A stretch of 17,255 bases of DNA from CAYQUC01 sp964514215. Lineage in GTDB: Bacteria > Pseudomonadota > Gammaproteobacteria > UBA6429 > Thiohalophilaceae. The stretch spans positions 1 to 17,255 of the forward strand of contig CAZEPW010000068.1 of assembly GCA_964514215.1 (NCBI GenBank), read 5' to 3'. Shown here in pieces: positions 1 through 7,336 of this stretch. Position numbers and translations under genes: made by a program. The notes beneath the pieces were generated by a model. It made no database searches and was not told the origin of the DNA. It saw only the letters and a list, made by a program, of their open reading frames with translations. The stretch's first letter is position 1, and the number at the start of each line of letters is the position of its first letter.

Positions 1-302
1 GCGGCAGACGGTCTTGAATAGGCTACACCCCTTCCATATCCTCACATTTGTGCTCACATAGCATTTTTGAACAGCAATAAATATTTTTCTTATCCCGAGT
101 TCAGGTTAGTTACTAACTCCGGATCAAGTATAACAAGACTAGCGCAAGCTGCTCGCTTTGATGTTTTAATTTTAGATTGCAACTAAACAAGGCTATCTGA
201 GACCCGGTTAAATTAGAACCAAATACTATAAAACATTGCCCCCTTACCCCCTTAGGTTTATGGTTGGGATTAACGGCACTAAATAAACCACGAAAATTTA
301 AA
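1..302. other. Intergenic region upstream of the phosphatase-kinase gene
   Basis: I see no supported gene here. A six-codon open frame at the very left edge (1-21, ending in TAG) could be the tail of an upstream plus-strand gene, but it is too short to judge. There is a perfect 13-bp palindrome GTTAGTTACTAAC at 105-117, inside a longer imperfect inverted repeat (about 95-122, CCGAGTT against AACTCCGG). A short AGCG...CGCT repeat at about 139-156 is followed by a T-rich stretch. A weak -10-like element (TACTAT) lies near 225-230. No NtrC-like or sigma-54-like site was found on the plus strand here, unlike upstream of narK. Confidence 0.5.
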
Positions 303-2006
303 ATGTCTGAACAACTACAAATACGATCGGATTTTGCAAGTAAAACGGGTAAACGCGAATCAAATCAGGATTATGTTGCGATATACGATGCTAATGCCAC
401 GCAACGTCGCCGACAAGGCATTACCCACGTTATTGCCGATGGCATGGGCGGCGCTTTGGGTGGCAGACAAGCAGCAGAATCAGCCGTACGAAGTTTTATT
501 GATGCCTATTACAGTCTGCCGGATACGCTCAGTATCGAACGTGCTGCCGGACAAGCACTTGCTGCCATTAATCGCTGGATCTATAGCCAACGAAAAAATG
601 ATCGATTGCTTGAAAACATGGCAACAACATTTAGTGCGCTGATTCTTCGCCAACGCCATGCGCACATTATCCACATCGGTGATAGCCGGATTTACCGTTT
701 ACGCGAACATCAATTACAACAACTCACGACCGATCATAGCCATAGTCATCCGGACATGAACCACGTTTTATTTCGCGCCATTGGTTTTGAAGAAGATGCC
801 CGTTTTGATTATTTAAAATTTTCTTTAAACGTACACGATCGATTCTTACTTTGCAGCGATGGTGTCTCAGGTGTGCTCTCAAATAAACGTCTACAAGCAC
901 TCATGCAGCAAGGCGGCACTCCGGATGATTGCGCTAATCACATTATCGATGCCGCCTTACACGCAAGCAGCCATGATAATGTCAGTGCTCTGATAGTCGA
1001 TGTCATCGGTTTACCTGCGCCCGACCATATGGAACTGGCGAGCGAATTTGAATCCTTAGCCATATTGCCATTACCAAAAGCCGGTGATAGTGTTGATGGT
1101 TTCATGCTCAATCAACAAGTATTTGAGGGACGCTATAGCCGTCTATTTCGAGCTCGCGACACCATTGAAAATCGCGATGTTATTTTAAAATTTCCGCATC
1201 CCCGAATCGACGATGAAAAATCACACCATCAAGCTTTTATCCGTGAATCTTGGATCACCGCACACTCTCATAGTCCGTGGGTAATTAAAATGATTACCTT
1301 AGCACCCAATCGACAGTCGCGTTTATATTCAGTGATGCCCTGCTACCATTGCCAAACATTAGAACAACGACTACTGCGTTCACCTAAAATCACGCTTGAA
1401 GAAGGTGTTGCTATTAGCTTGAAATTGGCACATGCCATCGACAGTCTAAATCGTAAACAAATTTTTCACCGCGATATTAAACCGGAAAACATTATGTTGC
1501 CTGAAGACGGCGGTTTAAAATTATTGGATCTCGGTATCGCACGATTACCCGGCTTAGAAGAACAAACCCAATCCGGTACCCCCGGAACCCCAAGCTTTAT
1601 GGCTCCCGAAATGTTCAGTGGTGAAGGCGGTAATGAACGAACCGAAGTGTATGCCCTTGGGGTGACAATCTACCGCTATTTTAGTGCCGGCCATTATCCC
1701 TATGGCGAACAAGAAGCTTTTTCTCGTCCCCGTGAAAAAAAATATACACACATAGCACGCTATCGCCCGGATCTACCCGCTTGGTTGGATCACGTTTTAC
1801 AAACAGCCACCGCAACTGATCCGGCCAAACGATTTAGTGATGTTATCGAACTGAGTTACCAAATTGAAGACGGTCTCGCCAATGGCGCTAAAACTCGACA
1901 CGATAACCAATCGTTATTAGAAAAAAATCCGGTGCGATTTTGGCAAAGTGTTTCACTATTCTTCGCCATCGCTTTTTTTATTACACTGGTATCACATGGA
2001 TTTTAG
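303..2006 (+). CDS. PP2C-type protein phosphatase fused to a Ser/Thr protein kinase, with a C-terminal membrane anchor
   Basis: A bifunctional regulator of about 567 residues. The N-terminal half is a metal-dependent PP2C phosphatase: RESNQD at 18-23, ADGMGG at 45-50, GDSRIY at 126-131, SDG near 185-187 and HDN at 224-226. The second half is a Hanks-type kinase: lysine 296 (ILK), HRDIKPEN with catalytic Asp391 and Asn396, DLG instead of DFG at about 409, and a GTPSFMAPE activation segment at 428-436. The usual glycine-rich loop is poor (FEGRYSRLF). Residues 546-565 form one hydrophobic segment, so both domains should face the cytoplasm. I chose ATG 303 because it places the PP2C core about 17 residues in; an in-frame TTG at 264 would add 13 residues. 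Neither start has a strong Shine-Dalgarno. A fusion of this kind (PA1782 in Pseudomonas aeruginosa, from memory) sits in the nitrate assimilation cluster, which fits narK and nasA here. Substrates are unknown. Confidence 0.9.
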   Translation: MSEQLQIRSDFASKTGKRESNQDYVAIYDANATQRRRQGITHVIADGMGGALGGRQAAESAVRSFIDAYYSLPDTLSIERAAGQALAAINRWIYSQRKNDRLLENMATTFSALILRQRHAHIIHIGDSRIYRLREHQLQQLTTDHSHSHPDMNHVLFRAIGFEEDARFDYLKFSLNVHDRFLLCSDGVSGVLSNKRLQALMQQGGTPDDCANHIIDAALHASSHDNVSALIVDVIGLPAPDHMELASEFESLAILPLPKAGDSVDGFMLNQQVFEGRYSRLFRARDTIENRDVILKFPHPRIDDEKSHHQAFIRESWITAHSHSPWVIKMITLAPNRQSRLYSVMPCYHCQTLEQRLLRSPKITLEEGVAISLKLAHAIDSLNRKQIFHRDIKPENIMLPEDGGLKLLDLGIARLPGLEEQTQSGTPGTPSFMAPEMFSGEGGNERTEVYALGVTIYRYFSAGHYPYGEQEAFSRPREKKYTHIARYRPDLPAWLDHVLQTATATDPAKRFSDVIELSYQIEDGLANGAKTRHDNQSLLEKNPVRFWQSVSLFFAIAFFITLVSHGF

Positions 2007-2061
2007 TTGCCTCATTCAGTAACAAAACGAAGAACAAAATCCATGCAACAGCATACCTAGC

Positions 2062-4167
2062 TCAAGCAAACATACTTTGCAAAAAGCCCAACAACACCAG
2101 CACTAAAATAATCAAACCAACAGCAATGAGTGTAAACCCGAGAATTCGTGAACGTCGAACCATACTCTCACTCGGCGCATCAACCAGATAATCATCAAAA
2201 CTACCGTCTTTAAGCAACCGAGCATATTCGTCTGCGCGTTCTTCTTTAAATTCAGACAACGGCATACTTCCAGTGAACATAATGATATCCATTGGAAACT
2301 TATCTGGCCGGAAGTGACTGTTGAAGAAATGCACTGTAAATAAAAATACAATTGCCAAAAATGCTTCTTCACCGTGTACGATGGTTGCAACATTAAAGAT
2401 CCAACCCGGAATAAAACTACCGAAAAACGGTGAGAACCACAGCATTAAGCCGGATACCCCAATGATAAACATCCCCCAGAACGGTGCCCAGTAATCAAAT
2501 TTCTCCCAATAAGTCCAGCGTTCAAAATCAGGACGTTTACCCTTGCCGGCAAACCAATTAATCATGGCCTTAATATCAAACCAATCGCGCTTATTCGGCA
2601 TCATAGACTCTGGCCCAAACCATTTGAATTTATTATCCGCGGGTCGTTTTGCCGTTCGATATAATACACTCAGAATATGGCCAAAGAATAACACCCCAAA
2701 TAACGTTGCCGCTATTCGATGAATCACGGCAGCCACTTTTGCACCACCTAATAACGTCATCACAGTTGGCGCCCAAAAGCTATCCGCATATAAAACCGTG
2801 GTACCGGTTAATGCCAAAGTCATCACGGCTAAAGCTAATAATAAATGCGCAATTCGAACAGGAGCAGAGAATCGGCGGACGTATTTTTCACCGGTCGTCA
2901 CTTGGTGTCGCATAACACCAATGGGTCGTTCTTTTTTCTCACGAAGGAACCAAAAAATTGAATGACTCCAAAACAATAAGAAAACACCACCAAGCAAAGC
3001 AATCATAAATTTTGAAACAATCCACATTTCAGGAAAACGTTCAAAGTCATGGGTATTACCATGTGGTTGATACTTCACAAAACTGTTATTCGCCTGTTTA
3101 TGACATTTTTGACACGTCTTCACTAAATTGTTGGGATGAACTTGTGCTAAAGGATTTTTCTTTGCCAAAGTATTATGCGCTGCATGACAATCGGCACATT
3201 TTGCGGTATGAGCATAGCCCAATTGCGCCACTTGTCCGTGATACGTTTCACGATAACTTTTCACTTGAGTCTCATGACACGAACCGCAATTTTTTGTAAT
3301 CGCTAGTTTTACCGGATCAGTTTTCGGAGATGCTATTTGATGTGCACTATGGCAATCACTACAAACCGCCGCCTCTAATTTTCCAAAACGTTTAACCGCA
3401 GCACCGTGAACTGAATTAGTGTAGGCTTTAAGTTGCTTCTGGTGACAACGACCACAAATCACTGGCGTATTTAAACGGTATATCTCAGCGCCAGTATTTT
3501 TATCTTCATCAACATCCGTTATAGTATTTTTCAAACTCATCGGCAAAACATTATGAGTGCCATGACAATCACCACAAGACGCATTCGCTCGAATTGGATC
3601 ATCTTTACGCGGTTTAGCATGAACCGATAGTAAATAATAATCAGCCTCGCGCTGCATAGTACTGGGTTCCGTTTGAATCGGGCTCGGAGGCAGACCAACC
3701 ATCGTTCGACTCATATCGACCTGAGGTTGAATTTTTTTCTTGGCCTTAATCGCATGTTGCACTGCTTGTTTTTCATGGCATGCAACACAATCCACCGCTC
3801 TCGGTTGAACCAATTTAGCTTTAGACCGATGCGGAATTTGTTGAATGCTATTATGACATTCAACACAACTCTGTTTACCATGCACACTATCTTGCAACTC
3901 ATCGACAGCCACAAACAAACGACGCTTTAAATCCTCACCAATGTCGCTTAGCGGAACCGCAAAACCTTTTTCACCATGACATTCAAGACAATCTGTATTT
4001 TGGGTCTTATTATCTACCCGAACTATCTTATCCAACGATGCGATAAAATCAGCCGAACGCGATTCGCGACCATCTGCAGCAAACACGGTTGCCGTTACCA
4101 AATAACAAGCGATAACCAACAGCAACCCTGCCCACAACAGGTTCCGTGCAAAATAAATCATCTTCAT
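2062..4167 (-). CDS. Nine-haem cytochrome c fused to a membrane cytochrome b (predicted quinol-oxidising partner of the octahaem enzyme)
   Basis: A 701-residue protein with an N-terminal signal or anchor (hydrophobic 10-30, possible cleavage after AFA-31). Nine CXXCH haem c sites start at cysteines 60, 101, 127, 198, 238, 269, 294, 324 and 352. A membrane domain follows, with hydrophobic segments near 383-407, 437-457, 478-503, 558-580, 595-618 and 675-698. It carries histidines suited to b-haem ligation (H441, H483, H497, H598, H613, H617). This resembles a formate dehydrogenase gamma/cytochrome b561-type diheme module joined to a multihaem head. Its start lies one base after the stop of the octahaem gene, so the two are translationally linked. 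The likely role is electron exchange between the quinone pool and the periplasmic octahaem protein, taking the place that NapC/NrfH-type proteins hold elsewhere. The direction of electron flow is not given by sequence. The 3' end faces the kinase gene across 55 bp with no clear terminator. Confidence 0.85.
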   Translation of the reverse strand: MKMIYFARNLLWAGLLLVIACYLVTATVFAADGRESRSADFIASLDKIVRVDNKTQNTDCLECHGEKGFAVPLSDIGEDLKRRLFVAVDELQDSVHGKQSCVECHNSIQQIPHRSKAKLVQPRAVDCVACHEKQAVQHAIKAKKKIQPQVDMSRTMVGLPPSPIQTEPSTMQREADYYLLSVHAKPRKDDPIRANASCGDCHGTHNVLPMSLKNTITDVDEDKNTGAEIYRLNTPVICGRCHQKQLKAYTNSVHGAAVKRFGKLEAAVCSDCHSAHQIASPKTDPVKLAITKNCGSCHETQVKSYRETYHGQVAQLGYAHTAKCADCHAAHNTLAKKNPLAQVHPNNLVKTCQKCHKQANNSFVKYQPHGNTHDFERFPEMWIVSKFMIALLGGVFLLFWSHSIFWFLREKKERPIGVMRHQVTTGEKYVRRFSAPVRIAHLLLALAVMTLALTGTTVLYADSFWAPTVMTLLGGAKVAAVIHRIAATLFGVLFFGHILSVLYRTAKRPADNKFKWFGPESMMPNKRDWFDIKAMINWFAGKGKRPDFERWTYWEKFDYWAPFWGMFIIGVSGLMLWFSPFFGSFIPGWIFNVATIVHGEEAFLAIVFLFTVHFFNSHFRPDKFPMDIIMFTGSMPLSEFKEERADEYARLLKDGSFDDYLVDAPSESMVRRSRILGFTLIAVGLIILVLVLLGFLQSMFA

Positions 4168-4168
4168 C

Positions 4169-5641
4169 TTAATGATTCATATAACGTTTCTTAAAGTCTT
4201 CTGCCGCTTTTTTACGCTTGGCTTTTTCAGCCGCCGGCATCTTGCCCAAAAACCAACGATGATTCGGTGAATTTAATATTTCATCCAATAAAGCATTGAG
4301 TTTTTTAGCACCTTCATGATTACCATTTTTCTCACCCCTCTCGATTATTTCACGAATCTCAGGCACCATTTCAATATAGAAACGATGGGCAACTTCGTAC
4401 ATGCCATGCCAGTGAGTATAATCCGGAGCCATCATCGATGCACCCTGACGCGCCCGGCGACCTTCATGATGCCATAAGAAAAACCAAGTCCATTCAATTT
4501 TTTCATCAAACGGAATGGCGGTACGCAGATTTTCCTTTAACATCAGTTTCATCAACTTAGTACCTGGTACTGCAAATTTTTCATTGTATAAATTAACCAG
4601 CGCATCAAACTGCTCATAGAAGTTTTCAACAATATTACTACCGTGGCATGCAACACACACATTCTTCATGTCTTTACGACGATCAATCCATGATTTAACT
4701 TTCTTGCCTTTTTTCTTATCACGCGCATCTACTTTTTCAGAAATAGGTGGGCGTAATGTCCAGCTAATACGTTGCCCAACATCATGAGTTAATGGCAAAT
4801 CTTTTGTCGCTGACATATGACAAGTGGCACAAGTTGGTGCAGCGGTATAATCTTCACCTACAATCCATTTAGACGAATCCAAATTCATTCGGTCAACATT
4901 GGCATAAAATGCAATACCGTGTTTTGATTCATCATAAATTTCTTTTTGCGGATGATCCGGGCCAAGATGGCATTTGCCACAGGCTTCAGGACGACGTGCC
5001 TGTACCATCGAAAATTCATGACGTTGATGACAAGCAGTACAAGCACCCTTTGAACCATCGGGATTTAATCTACCAATACCACTGTTTGGCCAGGTTGACG
5101 GATCCAAATCACCGTTAGGCATAACTTTGACCGGTGACCCATGACACTGCCAACAACCATTAGCAGAAACCGCTGAAACACCATGAAAGTTTGAATTACC
5201 CTCAACAACTTCGGCTAAGACATTATCCAGCGATCCCAAAATTTGCGCGGCGTTTGAATGATGGCTTTTAGTGAACTGCTCCACCTCTTTTTGATGGCAT
5301 TTAGAACAATCTTTTGGCGACACTATAACGGAGATTAAAAAGTCCTTATGTCGAATTGCATCAACATCACCTTTATCGGCTTTATGGCACTCATAACAAC
5401 CTACATTAGCGCCAAAATGTTTTGAACGTCCCCATTGCTGATAGATGCCAATCGTTTTTTCTTTATGACAAGAAGCACAAGTTGCACTTTCCCTGCTTAA
5501 ATGTTCAAGATTGTTATTTACTTTTGATTTCTCTTTTGCAACAAGCCCATTCGAAAAACTTAAACTAATCAGTATTAACAGCATTATCAACTTCATTGAT
5601 TGCCGTAGCGGATTACACTTAAACTCCATCATGCCTAACAT
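4169..5641 (-). CDS. Octahaem cytochrome c of the hydroxylamine oxidoreductase (HAO) family
   Basis: A 490-residue exported cytochrome. The hydrophobic stretch 17-30 and a likely cleavage after A35 (GLVA) mark a signal peptide. Eight CXXCH sites start at cysteines 55, 82, 112, 163, 201, 221, 271 and 329. The segment HDVGQRISWTLRPP (286-299) and the C-terminal HHEGRRARQG...PDYTHWHG block (391-413) are what I recognise as HAO-family features. Family members oxidise hydroxylamine or hydrazine, or reduce nitrite, at a pentacoordinate haem (the fourth in HAO). Tyr408 in DYTHWHG sits about 82 residues from the C-terminus and may match the haem-crosslinking tyrosine of nitrifier HAO; this needs alignment. 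It lacks the C-terminal membrane helix of nitrifier HAO. The start ATG 5641 is backed by GGGAG six bases upstream (5648-5652). It follows narK by 168 bp and is coupled to the nine-haem/cytochrome b gene. The neighbours suggest nitrite reduction; oxidation of hydroxylamine is the alternative. Confidence 0.88.
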   Translation of the reverse strand: MLGMMEFKCNPLRQSMKLIMLLILISLSFSNGLVAKEKSKVNNNLEHLSRESATCASCHKEKTIGIYQQWGRSKHFGANVGCYECHKADKGDVDAIRHKDFLISVIVSPKDCSKCHQKEVEQFTKSHHSNAAQILGSLDNVLAEVVEGNSNFHGVSAVSANGCWQCHGSPVKVMPNGDLDPSTWPNSGIGRLNPDGSKGACTACHQRHEFSMVQARRPEACGKCHLGPDHPQKEIYDESKHGIAFYANVDRMNLDSSKWIVGEDYTAAPTCATCHMSATKDLPLTHDVGQRISWTLRPPISEKVDARDKKKGKKVKSWIDRRKDMKNVCVACHGSNIVENFYEQFDALVNLYNEKFAVPGTKLMKLMLKENLRTAIPFDEKIEWTWFFLWHHEGRRARQGASMMAPDYTHWHGMYEVAHRFYIEMVPEIREIIERGEKNGNHEGAKKLNALLDEILNSPNHRWFLGKMPAAEKAKRKKAAEDFKKRYMNH

Positions 5642-5809
5642 TGTATTCTCCCAAAAATCTATTTTTAAAATTATTATCTTTCAGAAACTAAATTACCTAA
5701 ATGCACATAAGCAAGCTGTGTCGCTTCAATTCAAACGCCAACTTCTATATTCTGCTTGCCAATAAATTATTCGCGACAATAAAAGTTCTTATGTACAACT
5801 CAAATTAAA

Positions 5810-7024
5810 TTAAACTCGCGCCGAGGTCATATCCCCCGCCCCCCAAGTAGTACGCCAACGTAATTTCACCTGACGTATACCCAACAAACACAACAAAGCA
5901 AATCCAGCAAAGATAAAAAAGCCAAGCTGGAATTCACCGCTTAATACTTTTGATTGCCCTAATAAAAAAGCTAAAACAAAACCACCGAGTCCACCTGCAG
6001 CACCAACCATGCCAGTAGTCGCCCCAACTTGATGACGAAATCGCAGCGGCACTAATTGAAAAACAGCGCCACTGGCCATCCCCAATGATGCCATTGCAAT
6101 GATTAATAACAACATCGTGACATAACTTGAGCTTGGCGCCAGACCTACCAATAACAAACTAACGGCCACTACCGAATAAAGAATTTGCATCGAACGAATG
6201 CCACCCCAGTGATCAGCCAACCAGCCCCCCACCGGACGTAATAACGAACCGGCTAAAACACACGCCGCAGTAAAATAACCAGCAGTAACCGGTGTTAATT
6301 GATATTGTTGATGGAAAAACAAAACTAGAATACTCGCCAAGGCAATAACCCCACCAAAAGCCATCGCATAAAATAACATAAACCACCACGCATCAATATC
6401 GAGCAACGACTTTGCATAATGAGACAATTGTCGAACCTCGGACTGCCTAGGACTATTTTTAGCAAACACCAAAAAAATAAATAAGGAAATTAAAACCGGT
6501 ATCACCGCGAGCCCAAGCACCACCTGCCAGCCATACAATTCAGCCAACCCTGGAGCAAACAATGCCGCCAAAACAGTACCACTACTCGCCGCACCAGCAA
6601 CCCCCAACGCTAAACCCTGATATTCATCAGGATACCAACGACTCGTTAATGGAATTGCTACTGCCATACTGGTTCCAGCAATACCCAGAGTTGCCGCTAA
6701 AAGAAATACCGCCCAAACACTTTGTAAATCAGCCATATAACCGGTAAATAAAACAGCAATAACGATCAGTTGGCTAATAACGCCTATTTTTAACGGACCA
6801 AAATGATCCACTAAAATTCCAACCGGGATGCGCAACAATGCACCGGCAAGCAAAGGGATAGCAACCAATGTATATTGCTGACTCACCGACAAAGCCAAAT
6901 CCTGTCCTATATAAATAGCCAACGGTCCGAGTAACACCCACACCATAAAACTCATGTCAGAATAGATAAACGAACTAAATAGCGTGGGTTTATGCCCACT
7001 TTTCAGAAAACTGGTCGATGCCAT
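5810..7024 (-). CDS. narK: Nitrate/nitrite transporter of the NarK (NNP, major facilitator) family
   Basis: A 404-residue polytopic inner-membrane protein, the normal size for a 12-helix NNP transporter. Two arginines expected to bind the anion are present, in LLRIPVGILVDHFG (R65) and LLRPVGGWLADHWGG (R263). The first family signature, GIAGTSMAVAIPLTSRWYP (114-132), runs into GVAGAASSGT (141-150), where the family's usual GN pair is AS. The second signature GMVGAAGGLGGF (338-349) is intact. It should import nitrate, and possibly exchange it for nitrite. It is the first gene of the narK-octahaem-nine-haem/cyt b set. A sigma-54-type promoter and an NtrC-like site precede it, and a 14-bp palindrome sits just upstream of the start codon. 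The Shine-Dalgarno is weak (AAGAGA). The choice between nitrate and nitrite as substrate cannot be read from sequence. Confidence 0.9.
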   Translation of the reverse strand: MASTSFLKSGHKPTLFSSFIYSDMSFMVWVLLGPLAIYIGQDLALSVSQQYTLVAIPLLAGALLRIPVGILVDHFGPLKIGVISQLIVIAVLFTGYMADLQSVWAVFLLAATLGIAGTSMAVAIPLTSRWYPDEYQGLALGVAGAASSGTVLAALFAPGLAELYGWQVVLGLAVIPVLISLFIFLVFAKNSPRQSEVRQLSHYAKSLLDIDAWWFMLFYAMAFGGVIALASILVLFFHQQYQLTPVTAGYFTAACVLAGSLLRPVGGWLADHWGGIRSMQILYSVVAVSLLLVGLAPSSSYVTMLLLIIAMASLGMASGAVFQLVPLRFRHQVGATTGMVGAAGGLGGFVLAFLLGQSKVLSGEFQLGFFIFAGFALLCLLGIRQVKLRWRTTWGAGDMTSARV

Positions 7025-7043
7025 AAGGAGTCTCTTTGTTGCT

Positions 7044-7057
7044 ACCGATAAATCGGT
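7044..7057. promoter_or_regulatory. 14-bp palindrome in the narK 5' leader
   Basis: ACCGAT-AA-ATCGGT is a perfect inverted repeat lying 20 bases upstream of the narK start codon and downstream of the predicted sigma-54 start site. It could be an operator for a dimeric repressor. With a two-base centre it is a poor RNA hairpin. No known regulator is assigned. Confidence 0.4.
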
Positions 7058-7094
7058 GCATTTAATTATTATTGTTGTTTATTACAATTACCCC

Positions 7095-7110
7095 TGCAGA
7101 TTACATGCCA
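7095..7110 (-). promoter_or_regulatory. Predicted sigma-54 promoter of narK
   Basis: Read on the minus strand the site is TGGCATGTAATCTGCA. Against the sigma-54 consensus TGGCACG-N4-TTGCW it differs at two of twelve specified bases. It keeps the invariant GG (-24) and GC (-12) with the required ten bases between them. Transcription would start near 7084, leaving a leader of about 60 bases before narK. With the NtrC-like sites upstream, this points to nitrogen-limitation control. Confidence 0.65.
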
Positions 7111-7171
7111 TTAAATAAATAGTTATAAATCATACACTTATAAACTTTTAACGATAATTCCTTAATGTTTT

Positions 7172-7188
7172 TGCACTATATTAGGGAA
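7172..7188. promoter_or_regulatory. Possible second (degenerate) NtrC site
   Basis: The left half TGCAC is perfect, but the right half is GGGAA instead of GTGCA. Its centre (7180) lies 31 bp from that of the stronger site at 7203-7219. That is about three helical turns, close to the spacing of the paired enhancer sites at enterobacterial glnA (recalled). Alone it would not be convincing. Confidence 0.35.
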
Positions 7189-7202
7189 AATAGAAAATAG
7201 TA

Positions 7203-7219
7203 TGCACACAAACAGTGCG
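7203..7219. promoter_or_regulatory. NtrC-like enhancer site upstream of narK
   Basis: TGCACACAAACAGTGCG contains GCAC-N7-GTGC, the half-sites and spacing of the NtrC consensus TGCACC-N5-GGTGCA. Its centre lies about 127 bp upstream of the predicted sigma-54 start of narK, a usual enhancer distance. Confidence 0.5.
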
Positions 7220-7227
7220 GTCATTCT

Positions 7228-7243
7228 GGGTTATGTTTAACCC
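7228..7243. other. Inverted repeat GGGTTA-TGTT-TAACCC
   Basis: A six-base perfect stem with a four-base loop, between the tRNA terminator and the NtrC-like site. It may be an operator or a weak hairpin; no T-tract follows directly on either strand, so I do not call it a terminator. Confidence 0.3.
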
Positions 7244-7295
7244 GAGCTTGAGTTCTTTTAGATTATTGAGGATGCAGCCGTAAAAAATTTCAGAC

Positions 7296-7321
7296 AATAA
7301 AAAGGCCGCTTGTGCGGCCTT
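7296..7321 (-). terminator. Intrinsic terminator of the tRNA-Thr transcript
   Basis: On the minus strand AAGGCCGC-ACAA-GCGGCC forms a strong GC stem with a four-base loop, followed directly by TTTTTATTG. It lies 16 bases past the tRNA 3' end, so the tRNA is a single-gene transcript here. It also insulates the narK module from upstream transcription. Confidence 0.85.
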
Positions 7322-7336
7322 AATAATTAACAAATA

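Noticed and set aside
1..21. Possible 3' end of an upstream plus-strand gene (six codons then TAG)
   Set aside because: Far too short to judge.
264..302. TTG start at 264 for the phosphatase-kinase, adding 13 residues
   Set aside because: ATG 303 gives the usual short lead into the PP2C core; the extra residues are not hydrophobic or conserved-looking. An AGG seven bases before the TTG keeps it possible.
2649..3930. Plus-strand open frames opposite the nine-haem gene
   Set aside because: They lie antisense to a gene with clear haem motifs and show no domain, signal or ribosome site of their own.
5725..5740. Second sigma-54 promoter in front of the octahaem gene
   Set aside because: The -12 GC is GA; this pair is nearly invariant in real sites.
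1..7336. Duplicated tRNA-Thr 3' end as an attachment site for an inserted module
   Set aside because: No copy of the tRNA 3' sequence was seen by eye on the narK side within the window, and there is no integrase gene.
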